Shown here: piece after piece, positions 22,701-34,749 of the stretch
Numbering within the stretch: position 1 is the first letter of the stretch
How the letters are laid out: the number at the start of each line of letters is the position of its first letter
Assembly: GCA_032358255.1 (NCBI GenBank)
Contig: JAULBX010012322.1
Coordinates: 39,289 to 103,288 of the forward strand
Direction: 5' to 3'
Source: Heterotrichella gracilis
Lineage: Eukaryota > Sar > Xanthophyceae > Tribonematales > Xanthonemataceae
DNA length: 64,000 nt
Position numbers and translations under genes: made by a program
Notes under the pieces: model-generated
Told to the model about the DNA's origin: nothing
Databases searched by the model: none
Seen by the model: the letters and a program-made list of their open reading frames with translations, nothing else

Positions 22701-25374
22701 AGCAGTCACCTTTGCAAGAGGGGCAACTCAATTCTATCCTGGGCAACTCAATTCTATCCTGACACTGTATCATTCTATCCTGACACGCAATCTGCGGTAT
22801 TGCGTGATGCATGATTTTGTTAGGTATTGTCGGCCGACGTGGGCCTGGGCTTAACATATTGAAGCGGATATGTTACCATGTGTGTGCGGCAACAAGCCAG
22901 AAAAGGGGGCATGTCGATTAAAAGCCTTGACTTGATCATAAAGTGGTGAGTTGCATCTAAACGTGAGGGGGCGGAAAGTAAATCTGTGCACTGCCTGCAG
23001 GGTGGGCTGTTGTCACAGGCCGCGGACGTGGTGGCAGAGGCAAACGACACGGCGCTGGCTGGCGCCCTGCAGCGCCACGTGGCATCCCACCGAGACGCCT
23101 CCCCTGAGGACCTTGCGCACGTGTACCAGGTGCTGCTGGATTTGGGGCTGCACGAGGTTGCCACCGGTGTGGGGCTGCACATGGCGGGGCGGGAGCAGGA
23201 GGCGGGCAACTACCAGGCAAGATGAGGCCACACAGGATGCCATTGCAATTTATATTGTTCCAGTTTCCTTGATTATTGCAGTATATTTTTTTCAACCATG
23301 CGGAGGCCAGTTATGTTGCCATTAGTGCAGTGCACAGGCGTAGTAGTCTACATGGGGACTTTCCCCAGGTGGGATGCATCCATTAATAATAGCCATGTGT
23401 TATTGAAGCATCTGTCAATGTGAGGTAGTGTCCAGATCGGGTGGTTACATCCACTTGGGGTAGTGCGCATAGCCATGTATGGTGCCTGTCGTACGCAGTC
23501 CGTTCCGCATGCATGCCCGAGGAATGGCATGCCGGCTTTTAGTGACTGCAACATCGACCCCGGTGATACGCTGCGTGACACACAGCGATTGTCATGCGGT
23601 CACTCAACTCGGGTACACATGGCACAAGGCACATGCGCACCCCTGCAAATGCCAGGACTGTATTGGCACCCCCACCGTCACTCTAAGTGCCCCTGGTCAG
23701 GTCAGGTCAGGTCAGGTCAACCCTAAACCCTAACCCAATCTTTGCAGGTTGCGCACGACATTGTGTACCAATGCCATGCTGACCTGGCGGGCCAAGGTGT
23801 GGAGCCTCCCCCCGCCCTGCTTCAGCGCCTGCTGCTGCTGCACAGCTACGCGCTGGTCAAGGCGCTCAAGCGGGCAGGACACGACCAGGTGCGCTGCGGT
23901 GTGGTCTAGGGTTTAGGATTTAGGGGTACAAAAACAGGCGATGCTGGACATGTGCGTAGCACGCTTTGCAATGGATGTTTGGTCTGTCGCTTGGTCACTT
24001 TCTTACGAGTATTTCAGTAGTGGAGCGGCTGTGGTCCTTGCCAAGCTGTGTATTGTATAAAGTAATATTTACTGCTGTGTAATTAATGAAAATTGGTGTA
24101 CTAACCGGATGCGTATACATAACTAGTGACCATAAACTCACTTCCCGCCTGCAGATGTGTGCGCGGCTGCTTGCGCGTGTAGCGGCCAACATCTCCTCCT
24201 TCCCCTCACACGCCACCACCATCCTCACATCGGCGGCAATGGAGTGCGCCAGTGGGGGCCTGCCTGGCATCGCCTACCGCATTGCCACCGCCCTCATGGG
24301 TCCCCAGCACAAGGCGGGGATCCCAGCGGAGTACAGGCGCGCCATCGAAAACATGGTCCGGAGGCGAGACACGTACGTGGCTGCACGTGCATTACACAGT
24401 TACTGACATGCGGCGCTAAGCCATGCGTCGTCATGGGCACCCTTGGGGCATGTACTTATCGAGGTATGATCATCAGGGGTGATGTCACCAGGACGTGTGA
24501 TTGTCCTAGTGTAATCATCAGGGGTGGTGGTGTTGCCTTCAGGACGTGTGATCATCCTGGTGTGATCAACAAGATGGGGCAGGTGCACCAGGGCGTGTGA
24601 TCATCCTGGTGTGATCATCAAGATGGGGCAGTTGCCACCAGGGCGTGTGATCCATTCTGGTGTGGAATTGTGCAGGGGCGAGGACGAGGCAGCAGGCACA
24701 TGTGCATGCCCTCACTGCGGCGAGGAGGGGCCAGAGACCGACCTCACCTGCGCAGCCTGCCATGCAGCCATACCATTCTGCATAGCAACAGGTGGGGACC
24801 GGCATCCGCCACCAATCTGAGTTCAGTGCACTCACATGGCACTGCGCACAGGCACCGATGCACGCCCTTACCTCACCATAAAAAACAGATGCATGCAGCA
24901 AGTCATGTCCTCATCCTGAACGCATGTGCATGCCATCCCTGTACCCTAACCCCTCAACAGAAAATCGTCACATGGTTATGACCACATATGGATGACTTGT
25001 TTGTGACTGAAATTGGCTGGAAATGTTACTGTATTTACTGCGGCTGTACTGTAACTGACCCTGTGACCATCATTTTACTAGTGACTGCAACCATGGCTCC
25101 CCCTCCCACAGGCATGCGCATGGGCACCACTGGCTCAACGCAATGCCCCTCCTGCCTCCTGCCCTGCCGCGAGGCCGTGTTCTTGGACCTGCTGCGCTGC
25201 ACCAGGGAGTGCCCCATGTGCAGGCAGCAGGTGGCGCTGGGCGATGTCACTCCCGCGGGGCGCAGCAGCCGCCCAGCCACTGCAGGTTCGAGGGCAGTGT
25301 CTGCAGGCGGTGGAGGGGGACGGACTGGTTCAAGGGCAGTGTCGGCAGGGAGGGTGGGGTCTGGTGGGCGCTAG
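16753..25374 (+). CDS. IFT144: Intraflagellar transport protein 144 (WDR19), IFT-A complex
   Basis: IFT144 is an IFT-A core subunit that carries retrograde cargo in cilia. About two dozen exons follow the family from end to end. First come N-terminal WD40 propellers: MGRKYTQFEGLGKGKVMFSW at 16753, PLLGKHSKAIMSCVW at ~17460, NYTWFGDGCIMTAFSSG at ~18110 and EPAFLAIGPQHVAVGLKNR at ~19095. Next is a long TPR-like helical solenoid (QAVVMGNLDTAWQIA at 20370, AALEMWAQLQKWERAI, AELYELAGSEEKAALLYLEA, MWEKAGGYYMRAQQSERAVQ). The end is a Cys-rich zinc module (CPHCGEEG, CAACHAAIPFCIATG, CPSCLLPC, CPMCRQQV). The start aligns with the usual N-terminus. The C-terminus adds a short Gly/Arg-rich tail (SRAVSAGGGGG). 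Two consecutive introns use GC donors (22646 and 23217). Introns contain minisatellites and telomere-like repeats. Its presence implies the alga makes cilia. Confidence 0.96.
22660..22715 (-). mobile_element. Possible short LINE-tail fragment in IFT144 intron
   Basis: TAGTGACATGCATCGAGCAA...GCAGCCAGATCTAGCAGTCA resembles the antisense 3' end of the LINE family at 14164-14350. It begins about 15 bases after a GC-type donor. Confidence 0.4.
22719..22790 (+). repeat. Short tandem repeat in IFT144 intron
   Basis: GGGCAACTCAATTCTATCCT occurs twice in tandem, followed by two further TTCTATCCTGACAC units. Confidence 0.85.
23697..23740 (+). repeat. (GTCAG)n plus CCCTAAA motif before an acceptor
   Basis: Four to five GTCAG units are followed by CCCTAAACCCTAACCC, ending about 12 bases before the acceptor of the exon at 23748. 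The CTAAC could serve as a branch site. Confidence 0.8.
24465..24665 (+). repeat. Minisatellite, ~60-base unit, in IFT144 intron
   Basis: About four units share the core CAGGACGTGTGATCATCCTG followed by GTGTGATCA.CAAGATGGGGCAG. The array lies between the exon ending RRRDT and the zinc-module exon. Confidence 0.88.
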
Positions 25375-26197
25375 GAGGGAGGGGGCGGGTGGCGTGGCGG
25401 GGATTAGCCTACCCGGGGTTGGGAGGGGGCAGGCGCTGTGGTGCTGGGGGGGCTGGTGGTGGTGCATGCGGATGTAGTTGCGGTGGCAGCGGCTGGGCGG
25501 GGCGCTAGCTAGGGAACGCCCCACGATGTCACAGCGGGTATGATGCATCAGGTACACGTACGTGCACGCGTGTTGCGGCGGTGAATAAGCACCTTTCATT
25601 ACATTGCCAACTGGGTGTTACCTGGCGGGGGTTGAGTTCAAAGTTGCAGAACAGGTTGACATCACATGAGAAATGTGGAATCTACCTCAGGGCGCGTGCA
25701 GCTGCTGTTTTAACATTGATCTAGCCTGGAACTTTATCACTGCGATCATCATGGATTCTAGATTAAATCTTGACAAGCGAACAACTAATTGAAGGCTGCT
25801 GAGGTGCAGTAAAAATGAGGAAAGAATACAAAGCCAATCAAAACTTGTGCACCAGACTAAGACCACATCGTGATGTCATCATTGATCCGATGATTGATCA
25901 GAGTGCCCAGCTGCAAAATTGTACGTAACGCCACATGATGCCTCAGCATCTGACACGTTTCCGCTGAGAGGGAAAAGAGCGCTCAATGCACAACAGCTGC
26001 TAGCTACAGAGCCACAAACAGCATGGAAAAGGGCCGCCATCAGCTGTACAATTTGTGGGCCGCAACTATCAACTAAGGACCCCATGCATAAGTAAGCAAC
26101 GCCCTCCTTTCCAGTAACCAACGCATGTGTTCAAGGACTGTCTGCACAGGCGCATGCGTTTTTTGTATTAATGCTACAGAAAATACTAGTAATATTA
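25375..26197. other. Convergent intergenic region IFT144/AAAP
   Basis: The first 130 bases continue GC-rich sequence after the IFT144 stop; the remainder is AT-richer. I see no gene here. Confidence 0.5.
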
Positions 26198-29100
26198 CTA
26201 TCCCATCCAGGTTGAAGCCATCAGGTTGCTCCCACTGGCATGGCTGCCATGCGCAAACAGGCCCGAGATGGCGGGCCACAGCGCCGCCAGGCTGAATGCG
26301 GTGCCCACCATGGCAACCACAACAGGCAGCACCACCTCCCTAAACTGTTCACACCGACCACGCCACCCCCCCGCCTCCCCTTGCTGCACCAGCGGCGGCA
26401 AGTAACTGTCAGAATCCACACCACCCAGCCCCGGTCCCAGCTGCTGCGCCATCCCCACGACCCCTCGCTGCTCCCCGCCGTAGCCATCAGCCCCCAGCAG
26501 GCTGGCTGTCAACCCCCCACGCCCTCCTCCCGCGCCCTCGTTGCACCCCCTGCATGGCGCCAGCCCCTTGCGCAACCTCGCCCTGAGCTTGAGGTGAATG
26601 ACTGTGGGCAGAACGTAGCACACCAGGCACACAGCGGTGGCGCCGGTGATGGCAAAAAGCTTCTCGGCATACTGCGAGAACAGCAAACCGAAATAATTGA
26701 CAGGTTTAAAAGGGAATAAAGGTATAATTATAGATCATAGATACGGTCCTCATTTGAAGTACGAGGGAATTGATTCAGAAAGAGACAGAGCGAGAGTGCT
26801 CCTTGGGGGCCAACAACTTCCCCTCGTGACGTTATCTTGAAGAGAAATTCAGGACGGAGTAATGGGTGCACTTCATACTGAGTGAAGATGGAGAGTGATA
26901 TGGCAAGCAGCAGGTATGGCAGGGACAGGTCCCTACCTGCGGGAACAGCAGCGCCACCGCCAGGCTTGCGCCCACCCCCGCCACCGTGAGCGCCAGGTGT
27001 CGCGACATCATGAACAGCCCGTCCTCACCCGCCACCATGCAGTCAAGGGTGAAGCGCATGGACATGAGGACCTGCGGGGCGGAACCTGGGGTTTAGGCAT
27101 TTGGTTTTCGAAGCTGTTTAGGCATCAGGGTGTGAGATTGGATGTGCAGTCCAGGGTGAAGGGCGTGGGCATGAGAACCTGCAGGGCATGGCAGGGTGTA
27201 GGGTTGTGCCACTGCTTAGGGTCCAGGATGTGCAAGTGCAGCTGAGGAAAACTAGTCCTTATGCTGTGCTCCCATTGCACCAGGTGGAGCCGGCGTAGCC
27301 TCTCCCTTACCATCAGACTCCACCCACCTGCAGCGCGCGTGACAGACTAATCAACCCTCCCCTCCCCACCCACCCACCCACCCACCTGCGGCATGCAGAT
27401 GCACAGGTACGACGCCATGGCCAGCACCAGCACGCCCTGCCACCTCCCAGGCAGCCAGGTGTTCATGAGCACATCGCCCGCTGTGGACGCGCCGTAGGCC
27501 GCGGCGCCAAACACGCCGATGGTCAGGTACACGACAAAGGCAACCACTGCGCACCACGGGCAGGAGCGGGTCAAGGGTTTACGCGACTGGATGGACTTAG
27601 GAAGACAAGCATTGCACACTGGAGCGGGGGAATCAGTGGTACCCACAAATGGATGTAAAACGATGTCGATTTACAGCAGAGGATGATGCTACCTGTCCTT
27701 ATACGGCGGTTCAGGAAGAGAAGTCACCCATGGTGCGAGCTGTGCCCTCCTGCCACTATGTCCCCTGCCAATAGTGCTTTGCACAGCTGGCGAAGTCACC
27801 CAAACCCTGATACCTACACTCACCCGAGATCACAAACTGCGAGGCGCGGGTGGTGATGCGCACGCCCGCCTCCCCCGCAGGCATCTCCGCCAGCAGCGGC
27901 ATGAGCATGGGCTGGATGTAGAAGGCATAGCCAAGCACCGCAAAGGCTTCGGGGAGCTCGGGGGTGATCCGAATTTCGAAAATGGGCACCTCCCCGTTGC
28001 GCAGCCCCGGGAGGCCTGTGAAAAGGGGAATGCAGGTGGGATAGGTGCTAATGCTCTAAAAGTCAAATCTGGGTTGGTAGGTGGGTGCAGTCGAATCACA
28101 ACATCACCACCCTAGATCATTGAGTCTCTGGGACTGGGTGTCTAGGGGCATGGCAATCCAAGGTGATGCAATCCAAGATGAGTATGAGTTCCACCCAAAC
28201 GTGCAGGAGTGTGCATGGTTGCTAAGGGTTGCATGCAGTGATCAGGCTCTCGTGGTGTGCCACTGATATGTACACATTTATCCCAGGGATGCAGTGCGGG
28301 GTTGTGATGAGGTGAGCATGCAAGCGATCATGTCTCATCAGAGGCGGGATCTCACCTGTGGCCACTGCCCTGTACACAATCACCCCCGCAATGACCAGCA
28401 CGAGTAGGAAGCCCCCAGTGGCGGCGCTCTCAAGCTGCGGGGGAAACGGAACCATTTAACACAATCTAATATATTTATCCTAACAACACAAACACCAGCA
28501 GGAAGCCTCCGATGGCAGCACTCATAAGCTGCAGGGAGAGGGAAACTGTGGGGCTCTCACAAGTGCACATGCACATGCCACATTACACACACACACGCGC
28601 CACCACATGCACCTGTCCTTGCACATCCACATGAACCATCACATGCACAAGCTCATGCACACGCCCTTGCACACACACACATGCATGCCCTGCCACTCAC
28701 CGACCGCATCTTGCGCAGACAGCACGTGGGGAACACCACCGCCATGGCCACCGCCACCATCACGCCCCGCCCGCCGTGCCCCGTCAGCCACGCCAGGTCA
28801 GCTTCCGGGAACATCTGGCTCAGGCCCATGCTGCCCAGGTCAGCCAGCAGGGCAAAATCGCCGCACAGCGTGCCGAAGAGGAGCAGCATGAGGCTCAGCT
28901 GCGTCACCACCTGGAGATGCAGGGACGGAGTTGATTTTTTGAAAATAGTTTATAAATAATACGTAACTTCCTCCGCGGGCGCTTAGAGGAGCAGCATGAG
29001 GCTGAGCTCTGCCACCACCCAAAGCTGGCACCATTTTGCACAAAATAAAATAAAAAGATATGAATGAATAAATAAAAGGGTAAAATTAACTACGCATGCA

Positions 29101-29915
29101 GCTACGCATGACGCATGCCACAGTTAGTTGCATTGAGTCTGAGCACCACATGGGACTACAATGTACCTTAAGAGTTTCTCCCCCTACGGCGTCCGCTACG
29201 CCCTCATATGTGTGCCTGCGCGTGAGGTGCGATGCCCGCAGCAACAGGGTGCAAGACAGTGCATTTGAGAGCGCCACCAGCAGGGCTATGACGCAGCCCA
29301 GCAGGATGCCGGTCTTGGCAAAGGCATAGGGCACGGGCAGGATGGAGCTGCAGGGGGGAAAGGGCAAGGGGGGTCAGGAGGAGGCGGGTGCCAGCTGTTT
29401 TCAAAGCCTGCCTGGGGTGTGGCATGCCCAGGATGTAGTGCTGTGCCTATGCCCGTTCGATTACCTGCACTTTGGGGTGATGGCAGTGTGCTTGAGGGAA
29501 ATTGAAAAATGCTTGGAGTGACAACTGGTGGCAAGGCGAGATGGATGGTTTCCCGATACTGGTAGTCACGCCTCCGCACCCACGACTTCACGTGCTGCAC
29601 ATATGCATGCAAACGAAGGAACCAGCACAAGCTCTTCACAGCAGCGTAAACAACGCTCTAGCCAGTACAGGTATCTTCAGTGCTGAATGCATGAAGAATG
29701 GGGCTCGGGTCCCACTGAGAGAGCTGGTATTGGTTTCGGAGGTGGGCCGCACGCGTTGAGCCAAGTTGCAACTTGTGGCTTTTGCAGGTGCGCATGTATT
29801 CGTACCTTCCAAGTATAGCAAGCGTCAATATGACGATGGCGCTGAAGAACGCGTGCCGAGGGTTTTCGTATTTTGGTTGGTGGGCTGACAAGACGACCAC
29901 ATGGTCATCGTCCAT
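26198..29915 (-). CDS. AAAP-family amino acid transporter (SLC38/AVT-like)
   Basis: A membrane amino-acid/proton symporter of the Aa_trans family. Exons on the minus strand run from 29915 (MDDDHVVVLSAHQPKYENPR) through ~29808, then 29347-29167 (SSILPVPYAFAKTGILLGC, the hallmark first TM pair), 28910-28701, 28434-28356, 28015-27824 (LGYAFYIQPMLMPLLAEMP), 27546-27386 (TIGVFGAAAYGASTAGDVLM), ~27074-26937 and 26671-26198. About ten to eleven hydrophobic segments can be read, including GATAVCLVCYVLPTVIHLKL near the C-terminus, which fits the family. A polar Gly-rich loop in the last exon (~40-90 residues into it) is unusual between the last membrane segments. Substrate and membrane cannot be told. 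It is head-to-head with the LRR gene. Three exon edges are duplicated. Confidence 0.88.
27037..27190 (-). repeat. Exon-edge duplication, AAAP exon starting ~27074
   Basis: The acceptor and ~35 coding bases (GTCCTCATGTCCATGCGCTT sense) at 27037-27080 recur at 27144-27190 on the upstream intron side, with a GGGGTTTAGG (plus strand) between the copies. Confidence 0.88.
28402..28548 (-). repeat. Exon-edge duplication, AAAP exon 28434-28356
   Basis: Plus-strand AGTAGGAAGCCCCCAGTGGC...CTCAAGCTGCGG at 28402-28446 is matched by AGCAGGAAGCCTCCGATGGC...CATAAGCTGCAGG at 28497-28540, on the intron side. The second copy keeps a CAG acceptor. Confidence 0.9.
28877..29022 (-). repeat. Exon-edge duplication, AAAP exon 28910-28701
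   Basis: Plus-strand AGAGGAGCAGCATGAGGCTC near the exon start (28877-28912) recurs at 28985-29010 in the upstream intron. Both copies are followed by AGCT...CACCAC. Confidence 0.85.
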
Positions 29916-30530
29916 TGCACACGCCAAGGCGACCGGATAGCGGGCTTTTACTAGCAGTGTCCGCAGTCGTGTTAGGTGATAACTGGAAAACAAAATATGT
30001 CTGCGTGGCGCCAACTTCTATTTGCACAGCAGTTCAACACCTTGGCTGAGGCGAAAGGTGGCGGGAAGAACGTGTTGCCATTATGCTTGTTTATGTGAAC
30101 GTTTAGAGGCACTTCAGCGGTGTATACGGCAGTGCGCGGGTGGCCTCGTAAGGGGCAGCACTTTCACCCGCCCGGTATAAAGGCGCACCATCAACTGATG
30201 TCAACAGCTTTCCTCGGATGGCACTGCAGGTTTCTCGAGTTTAGGGTTTAGGGTGGCGGCAGTGACTCTGCAGTGCGGCAATTCCATGCTTTTATGTGTA
30301 ATTTATCACGGTCAAACTGTTCTGTTTCTGGCTGTAAAAGGTATAACTTGCAGGACTTTTCTTTCAATCAAGGTGACCTATCGCTGGAGTGTACAGTGGC
30401 ATGTGTACTACGGCATGCATGCATTAAATCACCCCCACTGCTACAGTGCCTAGCGAATGTTCCATAGGTACAGGGATACAGATATGTTGGACGAGCACAC
30501 CTTTGTGTAGCCTGCAAAACAGCAAGTGCG
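29916..30530. promoter_or_regulatory. Divergent promoter region AAAP / LRR gene
   Basis: About 615 bases lie between the two start codons. TATAAAGG at 30176-30183, in a GC-rich setting on the plus strand, is a candidate TATA box for the LRR gene. GAGTTTAGGGTTTAGGG lies at about 30238-30253. A 5' UTR intron is possible. Confidence 0.5.
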
Positions 30531-33500
30531 ATGTATCAAAACCGTGCTAACAAGCCGGCTGATGCTCTGGTAACTGCAGTCCAAAGGAACAACGAAACAA
30601 GGCTGAAGTTTACGGGAGAAATAACCAGGTCCAGAGTCAGCAAACTGTCTCAAGCGCTCCAGGAAAACACAAGCTTGCAGGAACTGGTAATTAGAGGTAG
30701 GTAGTGGTTCTTGCCTTTGCAAACTGAGTCAATTATCGCGAACTGTACCACCACATTCCCTCACCTTGTGGACGTGCTTGTAGGGTGCAACCTCGGCGAC
30801 TTTGGTGCTGCCTCACTTGCTGGTGCTTTGGCCCAGAACTCTACGCTGAGTCGCCTGGACGTGTCTGGTAAGTGGTTCAAACACTGTTCAGCTGGCGTGA
30901 TTGTGTCTAGCTCCAACGATGCCACAGAACCAGTGCTTGCTTGTGCGGTGCAGGCAATGGCATCACAACTCCTGGCCTGAAAGCGCTGTCAAGTCTGATG
31001 GAGGAAAATCACAGCATCCTGGAGTTGGTTGTGGAAGGTGCGCTTGCATGGCACCAAGTACCCCAGACACCCCAGACACCCTGCCACATACCCTTCTAGA
31101 CACCAGCTAGACACCCCAGTCAACCTTACAGACACCCCCAGACACCATCATATTCCTTACTAGACACTTGGAACCCCCGTTATTGACCATATAACTGGTC
31201 AACTTCCTTGCAAGGATAACACAATTGCACAATCACATCCACCTCAGTGACAACTATATGATACGCGTGCAGGTAACCCGTGTACCAGCGACGGCGCACA
31301 GCATGTGCTCAAGATAAACAGGGCCACAATGAGGAACAGGTCTGTCAGAGGAACCAGGACCGACAGGGTCAAACCTGCAAGCAAGAAGGCGCCTGGTATG
31401 CTAACAAAAGAGAGTTTCATTCCAGATGAAGATGCACAAGACAGCAGCCACCCTCGTGCATATCGAGTACATGGACCAGCACCAGCAGGACACCAAGTCA
31501 GCGACCCCTTTGCACCTCAACAACTGAGTGACAGCTTCGAACCACCACCGGGCTTTTTTGAAAACATTGGCCCCCCAGAAGGACTCCAATCCCAGCCGGC
31601 GCCCCAGAACAACAGTGATGCTTCTCAGACCGAGGTTCGGCGCGGGAGGACCCACAGTACCGGTGGCGGCCAGCAGCCAGCCTGCAGAACCAGTCACTTC
31701 TCCTTAGTCAACATCAACAGCCAACCCACTGCTTGTAGCCAGGACGGGAAAGACCTGTCCCGCACCAGCAGCACAGGAGTGCAGAGGTCAGCATCTGGTG
31801 TGGGCTACCAGCTGGAGCAGGGGTTGGAAGCCAAGGCACCATCAGGGAGCATAAGGCAATCAGGCCTGATGCAACCAATAGGGCAATTTCAAGGGCAACT
31901 GGAAGGGCAAACCCTAGGGCATCCAGTACAGCAGCTCCCAGGCCAACCGGTAGCCACTGCAGTTGAGAAGCACAGGGTAGATTCAGGAAGCAGGAGGCAA
32001 TCAAGCGCGGTGCAACCAGTGGTGCAAGCAATAGGTAAAACTCTAGGGCGACCAGTACCCACCGCAGTTGTGGATCAGAGGGCGTCAGGCGAGCAGGCAG
32101 CAGAGGAACAGATGGCAGTTGAGTTGAAGGAATACCAGGTCCACAGCAGAATCGGCAACTTGCAAACGGAGTTTGACCACCTCAGCCACAATGTCGAGGT
32201 GAAATGGTCGGTCATATCCTCCGACGTGTTCCAACTCAGGTACGTGCCGTGGTAATCGCGAGCCATATAGTACATGACCCACAAGCGTGCGCAGAACCCT
32301 AAACCCTAACCCTTTAAGGGCGCAGGGCAATCAGCTGGTTGGGTAGGTTCTTTGCTATAATTAGAAATTGTATAACTCAGACTGACATATGCATGCTGGC
32401 AAATATGTTGCCCCTTGCCCAGTGATCCCAGTAGCATAATGTGATTTACACCGAACAAATAAGATGAGCCACGATGCGCCTCGGTGGGGTTGCATAATTC
32501 TGATAGCACCTTGTGGGTTGTGCAGGACAAGTGTGCAGAAGATGGCGGTTGAGCTCATGAACCTGCAGAAGCAGCTGAAGGATCCCAACAGCATTGCAGC
32601 CTTCAAGGAGCAGTTCATGCAGCTCAAAGATATGGTACGACAGCACTCCTGTCCTGGATAGGGGTATGGTTTGAATGTGCGGACGTTCCACATTGGTTTG
32701 ATGCAAATGCTTCCCAGTCTTCGACTTTCATCCTCGTGGTGCAGTTCCAATGCAACATACCACTCATGCACCCCATGTGATAGTATCAAATTCGAGCGCA
32801 TTTCACTGGCCATTGATATGCGTGCAGATGGACCAGTGCATCAGCAACAGCGAGGTACAGCGGAGGCTGGCATCAACACAGGACCAGCTGACTGTTGCAT
32901 TCCAGAGGCTGTGTGCGCTGGAGGACCGCTTTGACCAGATTGCCATGGCAGGTAATGATTATGCCCCCAGGAACTCATCTTCTTTCAGATTGGGTTTGCA
33001 AAAGGATGTCAGCTTGTATGGATTTGCAGTGAATCCGTTTTTGTGTGTGAAGGTCAACGTGTGTACAATATGGCTGGATCTGTTCTTAGATTTACGTTGC
33101 AACATGTGCTGCAGGCAAGGGGCAGCTTTTGGAAGCTGAAAGTTCCCCTAAAATTCCACATTACAAGCCTAATGATGACAAGGATGAAGTCAATTGGTTT
33201 GACCACAATGAGGTTTGTCATGATGTCATTGACAATTGATTTGCATTGCCACTGCCGAGCATGTCCTTAATGATAGAAGGATATGTTGCTGCTATAGCAA
33301 TCATTCGGAGTCATCGCATATTTTGTTCCCTGACCAGCCAATGAGTCTCCATTCTTTTTCGTACTTGTGCATACTTTGATGCAGCATGCAAATATGAGTT
33401 GTAACCTTCTGTGCTCATCTGCAGATGTACACCTCCCTTCCTCAGCTTCCACAGACACAACCAATGCCGTACCGGGTACTCAGCAGCCTGCCGGACATGG

Positions 33501-34749
33501 ACTCCAACTCCAGGTCAGCACTGCATTTGGATACCGTATCGTTCTGCAGTTCTGGCACATGCTATGTGTGTACTAAAATGATTTTATATTGTAGAACGTA
33601 TTTCGCTTGCCAAGCTTGCCAAGGCTTGCTCAAATTGTGCTTGCCACACGGCACCCACTAACAACCTTGACATTGGCAATGTTTCATACCTCCTTTACTT
33701 TTAGTATGAGTGCTGAGCGATGGCTTCACTGCATCCACGGGGCATTGACAGGGTTACTCCTTTGCAGGATGGCATTGGAAGGAAGGGTGCTGCAGGGTGC
33801 TGCTCAAGCTCCTAAGGCGACTCAAGCTCCTAAAGCAAGTCCTGCACAAGTTGACATGTACACTTCACCAACAAAGCTGATGGCCAGTGATACAGAGCTG
33901 CTTGAGAAGGTTGTCCAGCACTCTACTCCAACCAGACTCAGGAAGCCACGGGCCAAGGAGCTCAGCAAGAATTGGGTCGTCACTCCAGACCACGTTACAA
34001 ACCCATGCGACCACGTGAAATCACCTCCACAGCGGACAAAATCACCTTCGCAGCAGACAAAATCACCCTCACATGCGGTAAAATTAGCCGCCAACTGTGC
34101 AACTGATCGGCCAGCTGAAGCCCTGCACTCCAGCACCATGCAAGATGCTCCTGACAACACACCAGTGATGTTCAGCGGGCATCATGGCAGCCCTGTGAAG
34201 AGGTATACACCGCATAAGTCACCTGTGCCTTCCCCTGCGCGCCGGCCCCCTCCGCCATGGAAGGAGTCATTCCTCAAGGGCCTGCGCACAGCACGCAGCT
34301 TCAACCCAGTGAATGATGACGCAGACATCCTGGGCAACACAAATTCATTGGACCAGCAGACTGGCCATGGCAGCAGTGCGTCAGGGTTGCAGCGCACCTC
34401 AAGTGGGTCCCTTGCGGGGAGTACTATAGCCATGTCTCAGGACTACAATGTCAGCAGCATTGGGTTTGATGCGGAGGAGGAGCAATGGGGCGGTGCAGAC
34501 CTCGACTCCATTCCCAGGCCCACCATCATACTGCCAGGGCCATTGGAGGGCGGCAATCGGAGCTCAGCCGCTGTCAGTGCACCTTTCAACCACAAGCTGG
34601 CTACGCACAAAGCCTCCATGGTGGCGTCATGCGGCCAGGGTCACAGGCTGAAGGACCTGAAAGGCAAGAAGACGCCCCTGAAGACCATTTGGAAGGCCAT
34701 ACATTGGACTCCAGCGGCAAAGAAGAAAACCAGCAGCTTGAAGCCTTAG
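30531..34749 (+). CDS. LRR and coiled-coil protein, function unknown
   Basis: Exons 30531-30696, ~30722-30867, 30954-31037, 31273-32239, 32526-32634, 32828-32951, 33115-33212, 33425-33513 and 33768-34749. The boundary of the second exon is unsure. The N-terminus has ribonuclease-inhibitor-type leucine-rich repeats: ALQENTSLQELVIRG, GDFGAASLAGALAQNSTLSRLDVSGN, GLKALSSLMEENHSILELVVEGN, then SDGAQHVLKINRATMRNR. After about residue 130 comes a long polar region rich in Gln, Ser and Pro. A short coiled-coil-like stretch follows (VQKMAVELMNLQKQLKDPN, SNSEVQRRLASTQDQL), then a basic Ser/Pro-rich C-terminus with repeated KSP(S/P)QQTKSPS-type motifs and PVKRYTPHKSPVPSP. LRR-coiled-coil proteins with SP-rich tails are often cytoskeletal or centrosomal, but I do not recognise an orthologue. 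Confidence 0.65.
31057..31165 (+). repeat. (CAGACACC)n-like short tandem repeat
   Basis: Irregular copies of CCCCAGACACC/CTAGACACC fill much of the LRR-gene intron after 31037. Confidence 0.75.
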
